Shown: piece by piece, positions 18,541 to 27,710 of the stretch
Layout: the number at the start of each line of letters is the position of its first letter
Position numbering within the stretch: the stretch's first letter is position 1
NCBI RefSeq assembly: GCF_030296575.1
Contig: NZ_AP027729.1
Coordinates: 310,001 to 374,000, forward strand
Source of the DNA: Paraoerskovia sediminicola
GTDB taxonomy: Bacteria; Actinomycetota; Actinomycetes; Actinomycetales; Cellulomonadaceae
DNA: 64,000 nt
Direction: 5' to 3'
Notes under the pieces: model-generated
The model's input: the letters and a program-made list of their open reading frames with translations, nothing else
What the model was told of the DNA's origin: nothing
Databases searched by the model: none
Made by a program: the position numbers and the translations under genes

Positions 18541-19784
18541 CCGCGCTGCACGAGGCATGGAGCCGTGACGAGGGCGCCGCGCGGGCGACGTCGCTCTTCC
18601 GGTCCACGTTCGACGCCGATCCCGCGGGCGTCTGGTCCGCCCCGGGGCGCGTCAACGTGATCGGCGAGCACACGGACTACAACGCCGGCCTCTGCCTGCC
18701 GATCGCCCTCGCCCAGCGGACGTTCGTCGCCCTGAGCCCCCGGGAGGACGACCGCGTCCGCCTCGCGTCGGCCCAGGAGTCCGGGGTCCGCGAGCTCGCC
18801 CTCGCGGACGTCGCCCCGGGATCCGTGGACGGTTGGCCGGCCTACGTCGCCGGCGTCGCCTGGGCGCTGCGCGAGGCCGGGCACGTGGTGGGCGGTTTCG
18901 ACGCCGTGGTGGACTCGTGCGTCCCGTACGGCGCCGGGCTCTCGTCCTCCGCGGCGCTCGAGTGCGCGTTCGCCGTGGCGCTCGACGACGTCGCGGGCCT
19001 CGGGCTCGGCGCGTCCGACGCAGGCCGTGCCGAGCTGGCCGCCGCCTGCATCCGTGCCGAGAACGAGATCGCGGGCGCTCCGACCGGCGGTATGGACCAG
19101 AACGCCTCCCTGCGCTGCACCGCCGGGAGCGCCCTGCTGCTCGACTGCCGACCCGGGCTCGACCCGGTCGAGGCCACGACCCAGGTGCCGTTCGACCTGG
19201 ACGCGGCGGGGCTGGCGCTGCTCGTGGTCGACACCCGCGCGGAGCACCAGCTCGTCGACGGTCAGTACGCCGCTCGGCGCGCGACCTGCGAGGACGCGGC
19301 GCGCACCCTGGGCGTCTCGTCGCTGCGCGAGTTCGCCGACGCCATGGCCGGGTCCGGCGGGCCGGACGCCGCAGCGGCGGAGCTCGCGGCAGCCCTCGAG
19401 GCGCTGCCCGACGACGTCTCCCGCCGCCGGGTGCGTCACGTCGCCACCGAGATCGGCCGGACGCGGGAGCTCGTGGAGCTCGTGGGGTCCGGCGGCTTCG
19501 ACGCGGCGGGCCCGCTCATGGATGCCTCGCACGACTCGCTGCGCGACGACTACGAGGTCTCGTGCCGGGAGCTCGATCTCGTCGTGACCACAGCTCGGGA
19601 CGCGGGCGCGCTGGGTGCACGGATGACCGGCGGAGGCTTCGGCGGCTCGGCGATCGCCCTGGTCCCCGCGGCTCGCGCCACCGAGATCGGTGACGCCGTC
19701 GTCTCGGCGTTCGCCGAGCAGGGGCTCACCGCTCCGGACCTGCTGCTCGCGACCGCCGACGCTCCGGCCGGCCGCGACGTCTGA
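18537..19784 (+). CDS. galK: Galactokinase
   Basis: A 415-residue GHMP kinase that phosphorylates galactose at C1. Motif 1 GRVNVIGEHTDYNAGLCLP carries the galactokinase signature, motif 2 PYGAGLSSSAALE binds ATP, and motif 3 GARMTGGGFGGSAIAL is near the C-terminus. GMDQNASL supplies the catalytic-base Asp region. Last gene of the DeoR-galT-galK operon, overlapping galT by 4 bases; a hairpin follows. No galE or galactose transporter lies in the window. Confidence 0.96.
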   Translation: MTALHEAWSRDEGAARATSLFRSTFDADPAGVWSAPGRVNVIGEHTDYNAGLCLPIALAQRTFVALSPREDDRVRLASAQESGVRELALADVAPGSVDGWPAYVAGVAWALREAGHVVGGFDAVVDSCVPYGAGLSSSAALECAFAVALDDVAGLGLGASDAGRAELAAACIRAENEIAGAPTGGMDQNASLRCTAGSALLLDCRPGLDPVEATTQVPFDLDAAGLALLVVDTRAEHQLVDGQYAARRATCEDAARTLGVSSLREFADAMAGSGGPDAAAAELAAALEALPDDVSRRRVRHVATEIGRTRELVELVGSGGFDAAGPLMDASHDSLRDDYEVSCRELDLVVTTARDAGALGARMTGGGFGGSAIALVPAARATEIGDAVVSAFAEQGLTAPDLLLATADAPAGRDV

Positions 19785-19799
19785 GCCGGTCGGGGCGCC

Positions 19800-19820
19800 T
19801 GAGCCGGTCGGGACGGCTCA
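19800..19820 (+). terminator. Hairpin after the gal operon
   Basis: TGAGCCG and CGGCTCA pair perfectly around a 7-base loop, 16 bases after the galK stop. A short direct copy of GAGCCGGTCGGG precedes it. No U-tract follows, as is usual at this GC content. Confidence 0.55.
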
Positions 19821-19859
19821 ACCGGCCGCGACCCGTCGGCGCGCGGCGATCAGGGAGCG

Positions 19860-20666
19860 TCAGACCTCGTAGGTCGCGACGACGGGTGCGTGGTCGCTGA
19901 ACCGCGCCTCGTACGTCTCGGCGCGGTCGACCTCGACCTTGACCGCGGCCTGCGCGAGCGCCGGGGTCGCGAGCTGGTAGTCGATACGCCAGCCGGAGTC
20001 GTTGACGAAGGCCTGGCCGCGCCAGGACCACCACGTGTACGGGCCGGGTCCGTCGCCGCCGAGCGCCCGCCCGAGGTCGACGAGACCGATCTCGTCGAGC
20101 CACGTGTCGACGTACGCGCGCTCCTGCGGCAGGAACCCCGCGGACGTGCGGTTGCCCTTCCAGTTCTTGAGGTCGACCTCGCGGTGGGCGATGTTGAGGT
20201 CGCCCGCGACGACGGCGCGGCGGCCGTCGGCGGCGAGCTCGCGCAGTCGCGCGGTCACGAGGTCGAGGTGCGCGTACTTCGCGTCCATGGTCTCGGGCTT
20301 CGCCGTCGTCCCCGAGTGGAGATACGCCGAGACGACCGTGAGCACGCCGCCGTCCAGCAGCTCGAGGTCTGCCTCGACCCAGCGCCCCGTGTCCACGGCG
20401 GGCTCGGCGTCCGACACCCCCGTCCGCACGGCCAGGACGGGGAGCCGCGACGCGACGGCGACACCGGCGCGACCCTTGATCTCGGACGGCTGGTGGGCGA
20501 CGTGCCACCCCTCGAGGAGGTCGCCCACGACGTCGTCGGGCGCACGGACCTCCTGCAGCAGCAGGACGTCCGGTGACCGGACGTCGATCCAGGAGGCCAT
20601 GTCGCGCTTGAAGGCCGCGCGGATGCCGTTGACGTTGACCGTGGCGATGGTGAGCACGGGAGCCAT
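19860..20666 (-). CDS. xthA: Exodeoxyribonuclease III (AP endonuclease)
   Basis: A 268-residue Mg2+-dependent AP endonuclease/3'-exonuclease of base-excision repair. Motifs in order: TVNVNGIRAAF, LLLQEVRAPDD (catalytic Glu), SAYLHSG, AGDLNIAH (Asp/Asn), WRIDYQLATP and FSDHAPVVATYEV (Asp/His pair). ATG at 20666 gives the usual short N-terminus; GGAGG lies 11 bases upstream. It is downstream of folD in the same direction with a 44-base gap, so the two may share transcripts. Confidence 0.94.
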   Translation of the reverse strand: MAPVLTIATVNVNGIRAAFKRDMASWIDVRSPDVLLLQEVRAPDDVVGDLLEGWHVAHQPSEIKGRAGVAVASRLPVLAVRTGVSDAEPAVDTGRWVEADLELLDGGVLTVVSAYLHSGTTAKPETMDAKYAHLDLVTARLRELAADGRRAVVAGDLNIAHREVDLKNWKGNRTSAGFLPQERAYVDTWLDEIGLVDLGRALGGDGPGPYTWWSWRGQAFVNDSGWRIDYQLATPALAQAAVKVEVDRAETYEARFSDHAPVVATYEV

Positions 20667-20710
20667 GAGACCACGGGCCTCCGACATCCGACGAACCCCG
20701 GGCCGGGCCG

Positions 20711-21604
20711 TCAGCGTGAGGCGTCCGCCTGCGCCCGCTCCGCGGAGTCCACCACGTTCGCGAGGAGCATCGCGCGCGTCATCGGCCCGACCCCGCCGGG
20801 GTTGGGCGACAGCCACGACGCCACGTCGGCGACGCCCGCGTCGACGTCGCCGCGCAGCCGCGCCTTGCCGGTCTCGGGGTCGACGACCCGGCTCACGCCG
20901 ACGTCCAGGACCACCGCGCCGGGCTTCAGGTGCTCGGCCCGGACGAACCCGGGGACGCCCGCCGCAGCGACGACCACGTCGGCGGCGCGCAGGTGCGCCA
21001 CGACGTCCCTGGTGCCGGTGTGCGTCAGCGTCACGGTCGCGTTGACGTCCTTGCGGGTCAGCAGCAGACCGATCGACCGGCCGACCGTCGTCCCGCGGCC
21101 GAGCACGACGACGTCCTTGCCCGCGAGGTCGACGTCGTGCCGACGCAGCAGCTCGAGGATCCCGGCGGGCGTGCAGGGCAGCGGCGAGGTGATCGGCTCG
21201 GCGGTGCGCAGCACCAGGCGGCCGAGGTTCGTCGGGTGCAGCCCGTCGGCATCCTTGTCCGGGTCGATGCGCTCCAGGACGGCGTTCGTGTCGATGCCCT
21301 TCGGCAGCGGGAGCTGGACGATGTACCCGGTGCACGCCGGGTCCGCGTTGAGCCGGTCGATCGCGGCCTCGACGTCGGCCTGGGTGGCGTCCTCGGCGAG
21401 GTCCTCGCGGATCGAGGCGATCCCGACCTCGGCGCAGTCGCGGTGCTTGCCGCGGACGTACGACACCGAGCCCGGGTCCTGGCCCACGAGGACGGTGCCG
21501 AGCCCCGGGGTCACGCCCTGCTCACGCAGCACGGTCACGCGGTCGGCGAGCTCGGACTTGATGACGGCGGCGGTCGCCTTGCCGTCGAGGATCTGTGCGG
21601 TCAT
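20711..21604 (-). CDS. folD: Bifunctional methylene-THF dehydrogenase/cyclohydrolase
   Basis: A 297-residue FolD that interconverts 5,10-methylene-, methenyl- and 10-formyl-tetrahydrofolate with NADP. Visible: YVRGK (catalytic Tyr and Lys near residues 52-56), [10 protein letters not shown], the Rossmann region [18 protein letters not shown], and the C-terminal [20 protein letters not shown] lies 9 bases before the ATG. The adjacent glyA produces the methylene-THF it uses. A pair of overlapping inverted repeats separates the two genes. Confidence 0.96.
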   Translation of the reverse strand: MTAQILDGKATAAVIKSELADRVTVLREQGVTPGLGTVLVGQDPGSVSYVRGKHRDCAEVGIASIREDLAEDATQADVEAAIDRLNADPACTGYIVQLPLPKGIDTNAVLERIDPDKDADGLHPTNLGRLVLRTAEPITSPLPCTPAGILELLRRHDVDLAGKDVVVLGRGTTVGRSIGLLLTRKDVNATVTLTHTGTRDVVAHLRAADVVVAAAGVPGFVRAEHLKPGAVVLDVGVSRVVDPETGKARLRGDVDAGVADVASWLSPNPGGVGPMTRAMLLANVVDSAERAQADASR

Positions 21605-21661
21605 GTGGGTGCTCCTGGTCGGACGACGGGTCGACGGTCGTGAGGTGACGTGGCCGCTCGC

Positions 21662-21742
21662 GCCGAACCGGCGGTCGCAGCGGCCGACCCGGCGGTCGTG
21701 CGTGATCCCGTCGTCCGGATCACGCACGACCGCCGGTTCGGC
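21662..21742 (-). promoter_or_regulatory. Overlapping, mutually exclusive stem-loops between glyA and folD
   Basis: Arms at 21690-21708 and 21717-21735 pair perfectly over 19 bases around an 8-base loop. A second pair, 21662-21677 with 21727-21742, pairs perfectly over 16 bases and shares nine bases with the first. Both cannot form at once. The simplest reading is a strong glyA terminator; an attenuator-like switch ahead of folD is possible. Confidence 0.65.
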
Positions 21743-21764
21743 GAGCGGAGACGTCGCGTCTCGG

Positions 21765-23059
21765 TCAGTACTGCTCGAGGCCCGGGTACAGCGGGAAGGC
21801 CTCGGTGAGCCGGTCGACCCGGGCACGCAGCGCGTCGACGTCCGCCGACGCGCCGCCCTTGAGGGCTGCGGCGATGATCTCGGCGACCTCGGCGAACTCC
21901 GTGTCACCGAAACCGCGCGTCGCGAGCGCCGGCGTCCCGATCCGCAGGCCGGACGTCACGCGCGGGGGCGCGGGTCGAACGGGACGGCGTTGCGGTTCAC
22001 CGTGATGCCCACGGAGTGCAGGAGGTCCTCGGCCTGCTGGCCGTCGAGCTGCGAGTGACGCAGGTCCACGAGCACGAGGTGGACGTCGGTCCCGCCGGTG
22101 AGCACGGAGACGCCGGCCTCGGTCAGGTCGGGCTGGACGAGGCGGTCCGCGATGATGCGCGCACCGTCGATCGTGCGCTGCTGGCGGGCCTTGAAGTCCC
22201 CGGACGCGGCGACCTTGAAGGACACCGCCTTCGCGGCGATGACGTGCATGAGCGGGCCGCCCTGCTGGCCCGGGAACACCGCGGAGTCGACCTTCTTCGC
22301 GTACTCCTCCTTGGACAGGATGAAGCCGGACCGAGGGCCGCCGATCGTCTTGTGCACCGTCGACGAGACGACGTCGGCGTACGGCACCGGGGACGGGTGC
22401 AGGCCCGCGGCGACGAGCCCCGCGAAGTGCGCCATGTCCACCCAGAGCTTGGCGCCCACCTCGTCGGCGATCGAGCGGAACGCCGCGAAGTCGAGCTGGC
22501 GCGGGTACGCGGACCACCCGCCGATGATGACGTCGGGGCGCTCCGCGAGGGCGGTCTCCCGCACCTTGTCCATGTCGACGAGGTGCGTCTCGGGGTCCAC
22601 CCCGTACGCCGCGACGTCGTACAGCTTGCCGGAGAAGTTGATCTTCATGCCGTGCGTCAGGTGGCCGCCGTGCGCCAGCTCGAGGCCGAGGATCTTGTCG
22701 CCCTTGTTGATGAGCGCGTGCAGCACGGCCGCGTTCGCGGTGGCGCCGGAGTGCGGCTGGACGTTCGCGTGCTCCGCACCGAAGAGCGCCTTGGCGCGCT
22801 CCTTGGCGAGGTTCTCGGCGACGTCGACCTGCTCGCAGCCGCCGTAGTAGCGGCGCCCCGGGTAACCCTCGGCGTACTTGTTCGTGAGCACCGAGCCCTG
22901 GGCCTGCAGGACGGCGCGCGGGACGAAGTTCTCGGACGCGATCATCTCGAGGGTGCCGCGCTGGCGCGCGATCTCCCCGTCGAGGACCGCGGCGATCTCC
23001 GGGTCGAGCTCGGAGATGTTCTGGTTCATGACATCGGCGGAGCCGGGCTGGTCGCTCAT
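21765..23059 (-). CDS. glyA: Serine hydroxymethyltransferase (one frameshift)
   Basis: A 431-residue PLP enzyme converting serine and THF to glycine and methylene-THF. Visible: [36 protein letters not shown], and the PLP-lysine motif [15 protein letters not shown]. The frame breaks at about 21965: a C5 run should be C6, restoring [20 protein letters not shown] and the normal C-terminus. As glyA is usually needed for growth, a sequencing error is more likely than a dead gene. AGGAG precedes the ATG by 6 bases. A ZTP riboswitch lies in its leader. Confidence 0.95.
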
Positions 23060-23159
23060 GCTTCTCCTCAGGGCTGGCAGCTGGGAACTGTCGGTGGACG
23101 AAACTGAGAGCCCGCACCCGCCGGGTTCACGCACGGGCACGCGCCCTCACGGGCGAGTG

Positions 23160-23245
23160 ACCGGGGCCCAGGCGAACGACCCGAAGTCTGCACAGCTCGT
23201 CGCTCCCCGGTGGTGATCCACCTGATGCGCCAGTCGCGACGAACC
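23160..23245 (-). ncRNA. ZTP riboswitch (pfl motif) upstream of glyA
   Basis: Reading the minus strand, the conserved pfl-motif core appears in order: GCGACUGGCG, a GUGG/CCAC hairpin, CCGGGGAGCG, a variable region, and the 3' element UUCGCCUGGGC. The same core occurs ahead of purH in this window. ZTP riboswitches sense ZTP/ZMP, which build up when 10-formyl-THF is short, and turn on one-carbon genes; glyA is a known target class. A small GC hairpin (CGCCC/GGGCG, 23142-23155) follows and could be the switching element. Recognised by eye, not by a covariance search. Confidence 0.82.
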
Positions 23246-23246
23246 G

Positions 23247-23252
23247 ATCGTA
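23247..23252 (-). promoter_or_regulatory. -10 box for the glyA riboswitch transcript
   Basis: TACGAT on the minus strand lies 7 bases before the first riboswitch helix, so transcription would start right at the aptamer. No strong -35 was found. Confidence 0.55.
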
Positions 23253-23268
23253 GCAGCGACGCGAGACC

Positions 23269-24723
23269 TCAGGCGGGCGCGAGCTCGCGGTCGGTGTCGG
23301 CCTGGGCGTCGTCGGCGCCCGACCCGCCGCGGCGGTCGCGCTCGTCGGCAGCGGTGTGCCCGACGTGCTCGCCGAGCTCGCCGAGCTCGCCGAGCTCGTC
23401 ACCTGCGCGCGACGGCTGCTCCGCGCCCGCCGCAGCGGCCCGGGTCTTCGACCCGTCCCAGTTCTCGTCCCACGTCGGGACCGGCCGCGAGCTCCCGGCG
23501 GGGCGGGCCCCGATGCCGAACATCTCGACGCGACGCGTGTGACCCGTCGCGGGCAGCGACCGGCCGGCGGGCGCCGGCTCCTTCTCGCGCGCTTCGGCAC
23601 CGTCGAGCGTCGCAGCGACCGTCCCGCCGACCGTCGCTCCGGGGACGACCGGTGCGGTGGGGGTGGCGACAGGTGCCTCGACAACCGCGTCGGGGGTCTT
23701 ATCGGCGGTCTCATCGGCGGTCCCGTCGACCTTGCCCTCGACCGTCGCGTCGACCTGCCCGTCAGTGTTCATGTCAGCGTTCATGTCGGCGGCCACGTCA
23801 GCGTCCACGTCGGAGGCAACGGCAGGCCTCTCGGCGTCGGCCTGCTCCTGCGGGCCGTCCTCCCGGGACTCGCCCGAGCCCGTCGGCCGCGCTGCCTGCG
23901 CGGCGGGCGCGACGTCGTCCGACGACTCGGTGACGCCGGCCGCCGGGGCTGCTGCCGAGGACGCCGCGACCGTGGCCGGCGAGGCCACCCGGCTCGTCCC
24001 CCGCTTCTCGGAGGTCGCACCGATGAGGTCGAGACGGTTGCCGTGCCGCTCCGCGGCCTCCAGGCGCTCGACCCAGATCTGCATGCGCCGCTCGAAGTCC
24101 TCGACCGTCAGGAGCTTCAGGGCACGGTCGCGGGCGGCCAGCTGGTCCCGGTGCGTGGACCGCACCTTCTGCGTGCCGCGCCGCCCGCCGTCGTTGTCCA
24201 GACGCGCGTCGCGCCAGAGCTCGAGCGCGGTCACGTACTGGTGGACGCGGTGCTCGCGGCGACGCTCGTCGAGGGTGTCACCGGTGACCAGGTGCCGTTC
24301 GCCGACCAGGGCCAGGTGCCACATGAGCGCGGCCACCAGCGGCGGCACGAAGCGGAAGACCACCATGTACGGGGTGCTCGCGCTCGCGACGGCGACCTCG
24401 TGGAGCGCGGCGAACACGCCGGACGTCCCCGAGAGGATCCACGTGAGCGTGAGCAGCACCCCGTACGGCCGACCCTCGAGGGCCGCGTTGCGCGCCATGA
24501 GCGCCACCGCGACGAGGCTCACCTCGAGGAACCCGGCGAGGGCGTACGCCTCGGCGGGCTGCATGCCGGCGACCTCGAGCCCGAACAGGACCATGCCGCT
24601 GTATGCGAGAGCGGTGGCGATGAACGCAGCGACGACGACCGCCACCATGGGCAGGTGTCGGCCGCGGTAGCGCACCTGCGTCGGGTTCGCGGCCGGGCCG
24701 CTGGTCGGGTCGATCTGGGTCAC
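23269..24723 (-). CDS. DUF2637-like four-helix membrane protein with long acidic tail
   Basis: A 484-residue protein. Residues about 25-150 hold four membrane segments (VAVVVAAFIATALAYSGMVL, ALAGFLEVSLVAVALMARN, LLTLTWILSGTSGVFAAL, FRFVPPLVAALMWHLALV), the pattern of DUF2637 proteins, which are often found on conjugative elements. A basic helical region follows (about 170-230), then about 250 residues of low-complexity Ala/Asp/Thr/Glu, including GELGELGELGE near the end. No transfer genes are nearby, so mobile origin is not supported. GTG at 24723 follows GGAGG at 7 bases. Function unknown. Confidence 0.65.
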   Translation of the reverse strand: MTQIDPTSGPAANPTQVRYRGRHLPMVAVVVAAFIATALAYSGMVLFGLEVAGMQPAEAYALAGFLEVSLVAVALMARNAALEGRPYGVLLTLTWILSGTSGVFAALHEVAVASASTPYMVVFRFVPPLVAALMWHLALVGERHLVTGDTLDERRREHRVHQYVTALELWRDARLDNDGGRRGTQKVRSTHRDQLAARDRALKLLTVEDFERRMQIWVERLEAAERHGNRLDLIGATSEKRGTSRVASPATVAASSAAAPAAGVTESSDDVAPAAQAARPTGSGESREDGPQEQADAERPAVASDVDADVAADMNADMNTDGQVDATVEGKVDGTADETADKTPDAVVEAPVATPTAPVVPGATVGGTVAATLDGAEAREKEPAPAGRSLPATGHTRRVEMFGIGARPAGSSRPVPTWDENWDGSKTRAAAAGAEQPSRAGDELGELGELGEHVGHTAADERDRRGGSGADDAQADTDRELAPA

Positions 24724-24745
24724 TGCTGCCTCCGAGGTCCTGTGA

Positions 24746-24784
24746 GCTCCGCATATAGGAGCATTCAGGACTATCGAAAGTCAA
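24746..24784 (-). promoter_or_regulatory. Promoter with overlapping palindrome for the DUF2637 gene
   Basis: On the minus strand TTGACT (24784-24779) is a good -35, and the AT-rich segment CCTATATG follows about 19 bases later. The palindrome GCTCC-N7-GGAGC (24746-24762) covers that -10 region, the expected place for a repressor. This is one of the few AT-rich spots in the window. Confidence 0.5.
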
Positions 24785-24860
24785 TGCGCGAATCGGACAT
24801 CCGGCCGCGCCCGACGCACCGGCGACGGCCCGTCGAGGCCGGGGATCGCGGCTTTCGCCG

Positions 24861-25378
24861 TCAGGCCGGTCGGACGCCGGTGTCGTCCACGGCCCGGACC
24901 TCGGCCTCGCCGAGGATGCGCCGAAGGTAGGTGTAGGTCAGGTCGCCGGCGGTCTTGTCGTACTGCTCCTCGTACCCCTGCTGCTCGTAGAGAGAGAGTT
25001 GTGCCGCGAGTCCTTGCCGGTGAAGACCCAGATCTCCGTGGTCTCCTCGGGCAGGTACGGCAGGACGGCGAACATCAGCTTCGTGCCGATCCCTCGCCCC
25101 TGCATGTCCGGGGCCACGGCGAGCCGGCCCAGCGTCGCACGGCCGTCCTCGAGCTCGACCCGCACGGATCCGACGAGCCGGGAGCCGTCCCAGGCGCCGA
25201 GGGTCACGACGTCGTCGAGCGCCATGTCCTCGCGCAGCTCGTGCAGGGTCTGCGTGAGCGGCGGGATGTTCGGGTCCCCGTACACCTGCGCCTCGGTCAC
25301 GAACGCGGCGCGGCGGAGCGTGAGGAGCTCGCCCGCTACATCGTCGGGGACTACGTCGATCCGGAAGCTGTCGGTCAT
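24861..25378 (-). CDS. GNAT-family N-acetyltransferase (one frameshift)
   Basis: A 172-residue acetyl-CoA-dependent acetyltransferase after correction. The acetyl-CoA loop APDMQGRGIGTKLM (Q/RxxGxG/A pattern) is near residue 95, and WVFTGKDSRHN precedes the break. At about 24998 one base is missing in or beside a CT repeat; adding it gives HNLSLYEQQGYEEQ, the usual GNAT beta6-alpha4 end, and a stop at 24861. Substrate unknown. It is divergent from purU. Confidence 0.8.
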
Positions 25379-25480
25379 GCCCTCATCGTGTCACGACAGG
25401 CCGCTCAGGGCTTGCGATCCCGTGGTGGGAGCGGGGTGATTCCGTGCAGCCCAGGCGCCCACCCTCGGTAGGCTGACCCG

Positions 25481-26340
25481 GTGCACACGACCGACGACCC
25501 GACCCACTGGATCCTGACCCTCTCCTGCCCGGACCGCCCCGGCATCGTCCACGCGGTCTCCGGCGCCATCGCCGGTCGAGGCGGGAACATCACGGAGTCG
25601 CAACAGTTCGGGGACCCCGGCACCGGGCTCTTCTTCATGCGGGTCCAGGTCCTGTCGACCGCGGGCCGCGCCGAGCTCGAGTCGGCCTTCACCCCCGTCG
25701 CGCAGCAGTACGACATGACGTGGCAGCTCGACGTGTCGGGCCGCCGGGTCCGGACCCTGCTCATGGTGTCGAAGGCGCCCCACTGCCTGGTGGACCTCCT
25801 CTACCGCGAGCGCCACCAGGACATGCCGATCGACGTCGTCGGCGTGGTCGGCAACCACACCGACCTCGCCGAGATCGCCGAGTTCTACGGCAAGCCGTTC
25901 CACCACGTGCCCGTCACCCGGGACACGAAGCCCCAGGCCGAGACCCGCCTGCGCGAGATCGTCGCCGAGCTCGACGTCGAGACCGTCGTGCTCGCCCGGT
26001 ACATGCAGATCCTCTCCGACGAGCTGTGCCGAGACCTCAACGGTCGCGTCATCAACATCCACCACTCGTTCCTGCCCAGCTTCAAGGGCGCGCGGCCGTA
26101 CGCGCAGGCGCACGAGCGGGGGTCAAGCTGATCGGCGCGACCTCGCACTACGTCACCGGAGACCTCGACGAGGGTCCGATCATCGAGCAGGACGTCGAGC
26201 GCGTCGACCACTCCCGGTCCGTGGACGACCTGGTCGCCCTCGGGGAGGACGTCGAGCGGCGCACCCTCGCACGCGCCGTGCGCTGGCACGCTGAGCACCG
26301 CGTCCTGCTCAACGGCCACCGGACGATCGTCTTCCGCTGA
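25481..26340 (+). CDS. purU: Formyltetrahydrofolate deformylase (one frameshift)
   Basis: A 286-residue hydrolase releasing formate from 10-formyl-THF, balancing one-carbon pools with folD, glyA and purH/purN. The N-terminal ACT domain (about 8-85, [19 protein letters not shown]) precedes the formyltransferase domain with [24 protein letters not shown] (catalytic Asn/His) and [13 protein letters not shown] (Asp). The frame breaks at about 26120 (G5 for G6), restoring [19 protein letters not shown] at 25481 sits 7 bases after TAGGCT (25469-25474), so it is probably leaderless. Confidence 0.94.
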
Positions 26341-26371
26341 GGGTCCCGCGGTTCCGCCGGCGGGCCGGCGC

Positions 26372-27661
26372 TCAGGACGAGCGGGACTCCAGGACGACGC
26401 CCGACCCCTGCTCGTCGACCTCACCACGGAGCGCCGCGAGGGTCCCGGTCGGGTCGTCGAGGAGGTCCACGAACCCGACCTCGGCACCGCCCACGAGCTG
26501 GGCGTCCGGACCGAGCTCGGAGCGCACCAGCGTCGCCTGCTCCCGGATGGGCCCGAGGGCTCGCGCGAGGCTCGCGTGCAGGGTCTTCTCCATCGTCGGG
26601 TAGAGGGCGCCCAGGCTCCCGCCGAGCACCACCACCCCGGGGTTGAAGATGTTCACGAGGCTCGCGAGGCCGAGGCCGACCTGCGAGCCGATCTTATGGA
26701 CCCCCGCGATCGCTCGCTTGCGGCCGATCGCGACGTCGCTGATCGCGTCGTCGATCTCGGACTCCTTGGGGTCCCGGCCCACCGCGCGCAGGATCGCGTC
26801 GTCTCCGACCTCGGCCTCCCAGCAGCCCTTCGCGCCGCACGCACAGGGCCTGCCGCCCGGCCGGACCAGGATGTGACCCACCTCCCCCGCGTAGCCGCCG
26901 ACGCCCTTGAGCAGCTCGCCGTCGACCACGACACCGCCGCCGACGCCGCGCTCGCCGCGCACATAGAGCACGTCCTGGATGCCTCGGGCGGCCCCTCGCA
27001 GGTGCTCCGCGACCACACCGAAGTCGCCGTCGTTGCCCGCGGTGATCAGCATCGCTCCGGGGAACGGCGGCCCCTGGTCGGACTCCAGCTCCGCCTGGAG
27101 CAGCGCGACCAGCGGCACGTCGGCCCAGCCGAGCGCCGGTGCCCTGCGGACGAGACCGTCGGGCTGGCGCACGCTGCCGGCCACGGAGACCACGATCGCC
27201 AGCGGGACGGACCCCTCGGGCGCCCGCGCGTCCATCTCGCGGGCGAGCGTGGCGATCATCGCGACGACCTTGCCCACGTCCCGAGGGTGACCGGCGTGGA
27301 GCCGTCGGCGGACCTGGAGGATGTACCCGCCCAGGCCGACGCGAGCACCTGCCACCTCGGTCGCCGTGACGTCGAACGCCAGCACGTGCACGCTGGTGCT
27401 CACCGGCTCGACGACGTTCGACGGCCTGCCCTTGCCCCGGACGACCCCCGGTCGCTCCCGGACGAGACCGGCCCGCTCGAGCTCCGACGTCAGCGACCCG
27501 ACGGTCGACCGGTTGAACCCGGTGGCGGCGACGATGTCGGAGCGGGTCGACGCGCCGTCGAAGTGCAGGAGCCGCAGCACGGCCGCGAGGTTCGCGCGCC
27601 GGACGTCGTCCCGCCCCGATGCCTCAGCACGCAGGACGGCAGCGCCCGAACCCAGCCTCAC
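26372..27661 (-). CDS. ROK-family transcriptional regulator
   Basis: A 429-residue NagC/XylR-type repressor. An N-terminal winged helix-turn-helix (about 18-75, with STRSDIVAATGFNRSTVGSL) is followed by the sugar-kinase-like ROK fold; the zinc motif CACGAKGCWE near residue 265 is intact. It is the last gene of the sugar ABC cluster, 49 bases after the permease gene. It probably senses the imported sugar and represses this cluster through the palindrome at 31171-31191 (inference). GTG at 27661 is the start. Confidence 0.9.
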   Translation of the reverse strand: MRLGSGAAVLRAEASGRDDVRRANLAAVLRLLHFDGASTRSDIVAATGFNRSTVGSLTSELERAGLVRERPGVVRGKGRPSNVVEPVSTSVHVLAFDVTATEVAGARVGLGGYILQVRRRLHAGHPRDVGKVVAMIATLAREMDARAPEGSVPLAIVVSVAGSVRQPDGLVRRAPALGWADVPLVALLQAELESDQGPPFPGAMLITAGNDGDFGVVAEHLRGAARGIQDVLYVRGERGVGGGVVVDGELLKGVGGYAGEVGHILVRPGGRPCACGAKGCWEAEVGDDAILRAVGRDPKESEIDDAISDVAIGRKRAIAGVHKIGSQVGLGLASLVNIFNPGVVVLGGSLGALYPTMEKTLHASLARALGPIREQATLVRSELGPDAQLVGGAEVGFVDLLDDPTGTLAALRGEVDEQGSGVVLESRSS

Positions 27662-27710
27662 GTCCGTGCCCAGCCCTTCGTCCGACGACCAGCCCTGGCA
27701 CGATCATGCC

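Noticed and set aside
23269..24784. Integrated conjugative element suggested by DUF2637
   Set aside because: No integrase, relaxase, tra gene or att repeat nearby; neighbours are core folate genes.
25420..25460. CCCAGGCGCCC upstream of purU as a third ZTP riboswitch
   Set aside because: Only a fragment resembling the 3' element, in the wrong orientation for purU; the GACUGGCG and GGGGAGCG parts are missing and purU looks leaderless.
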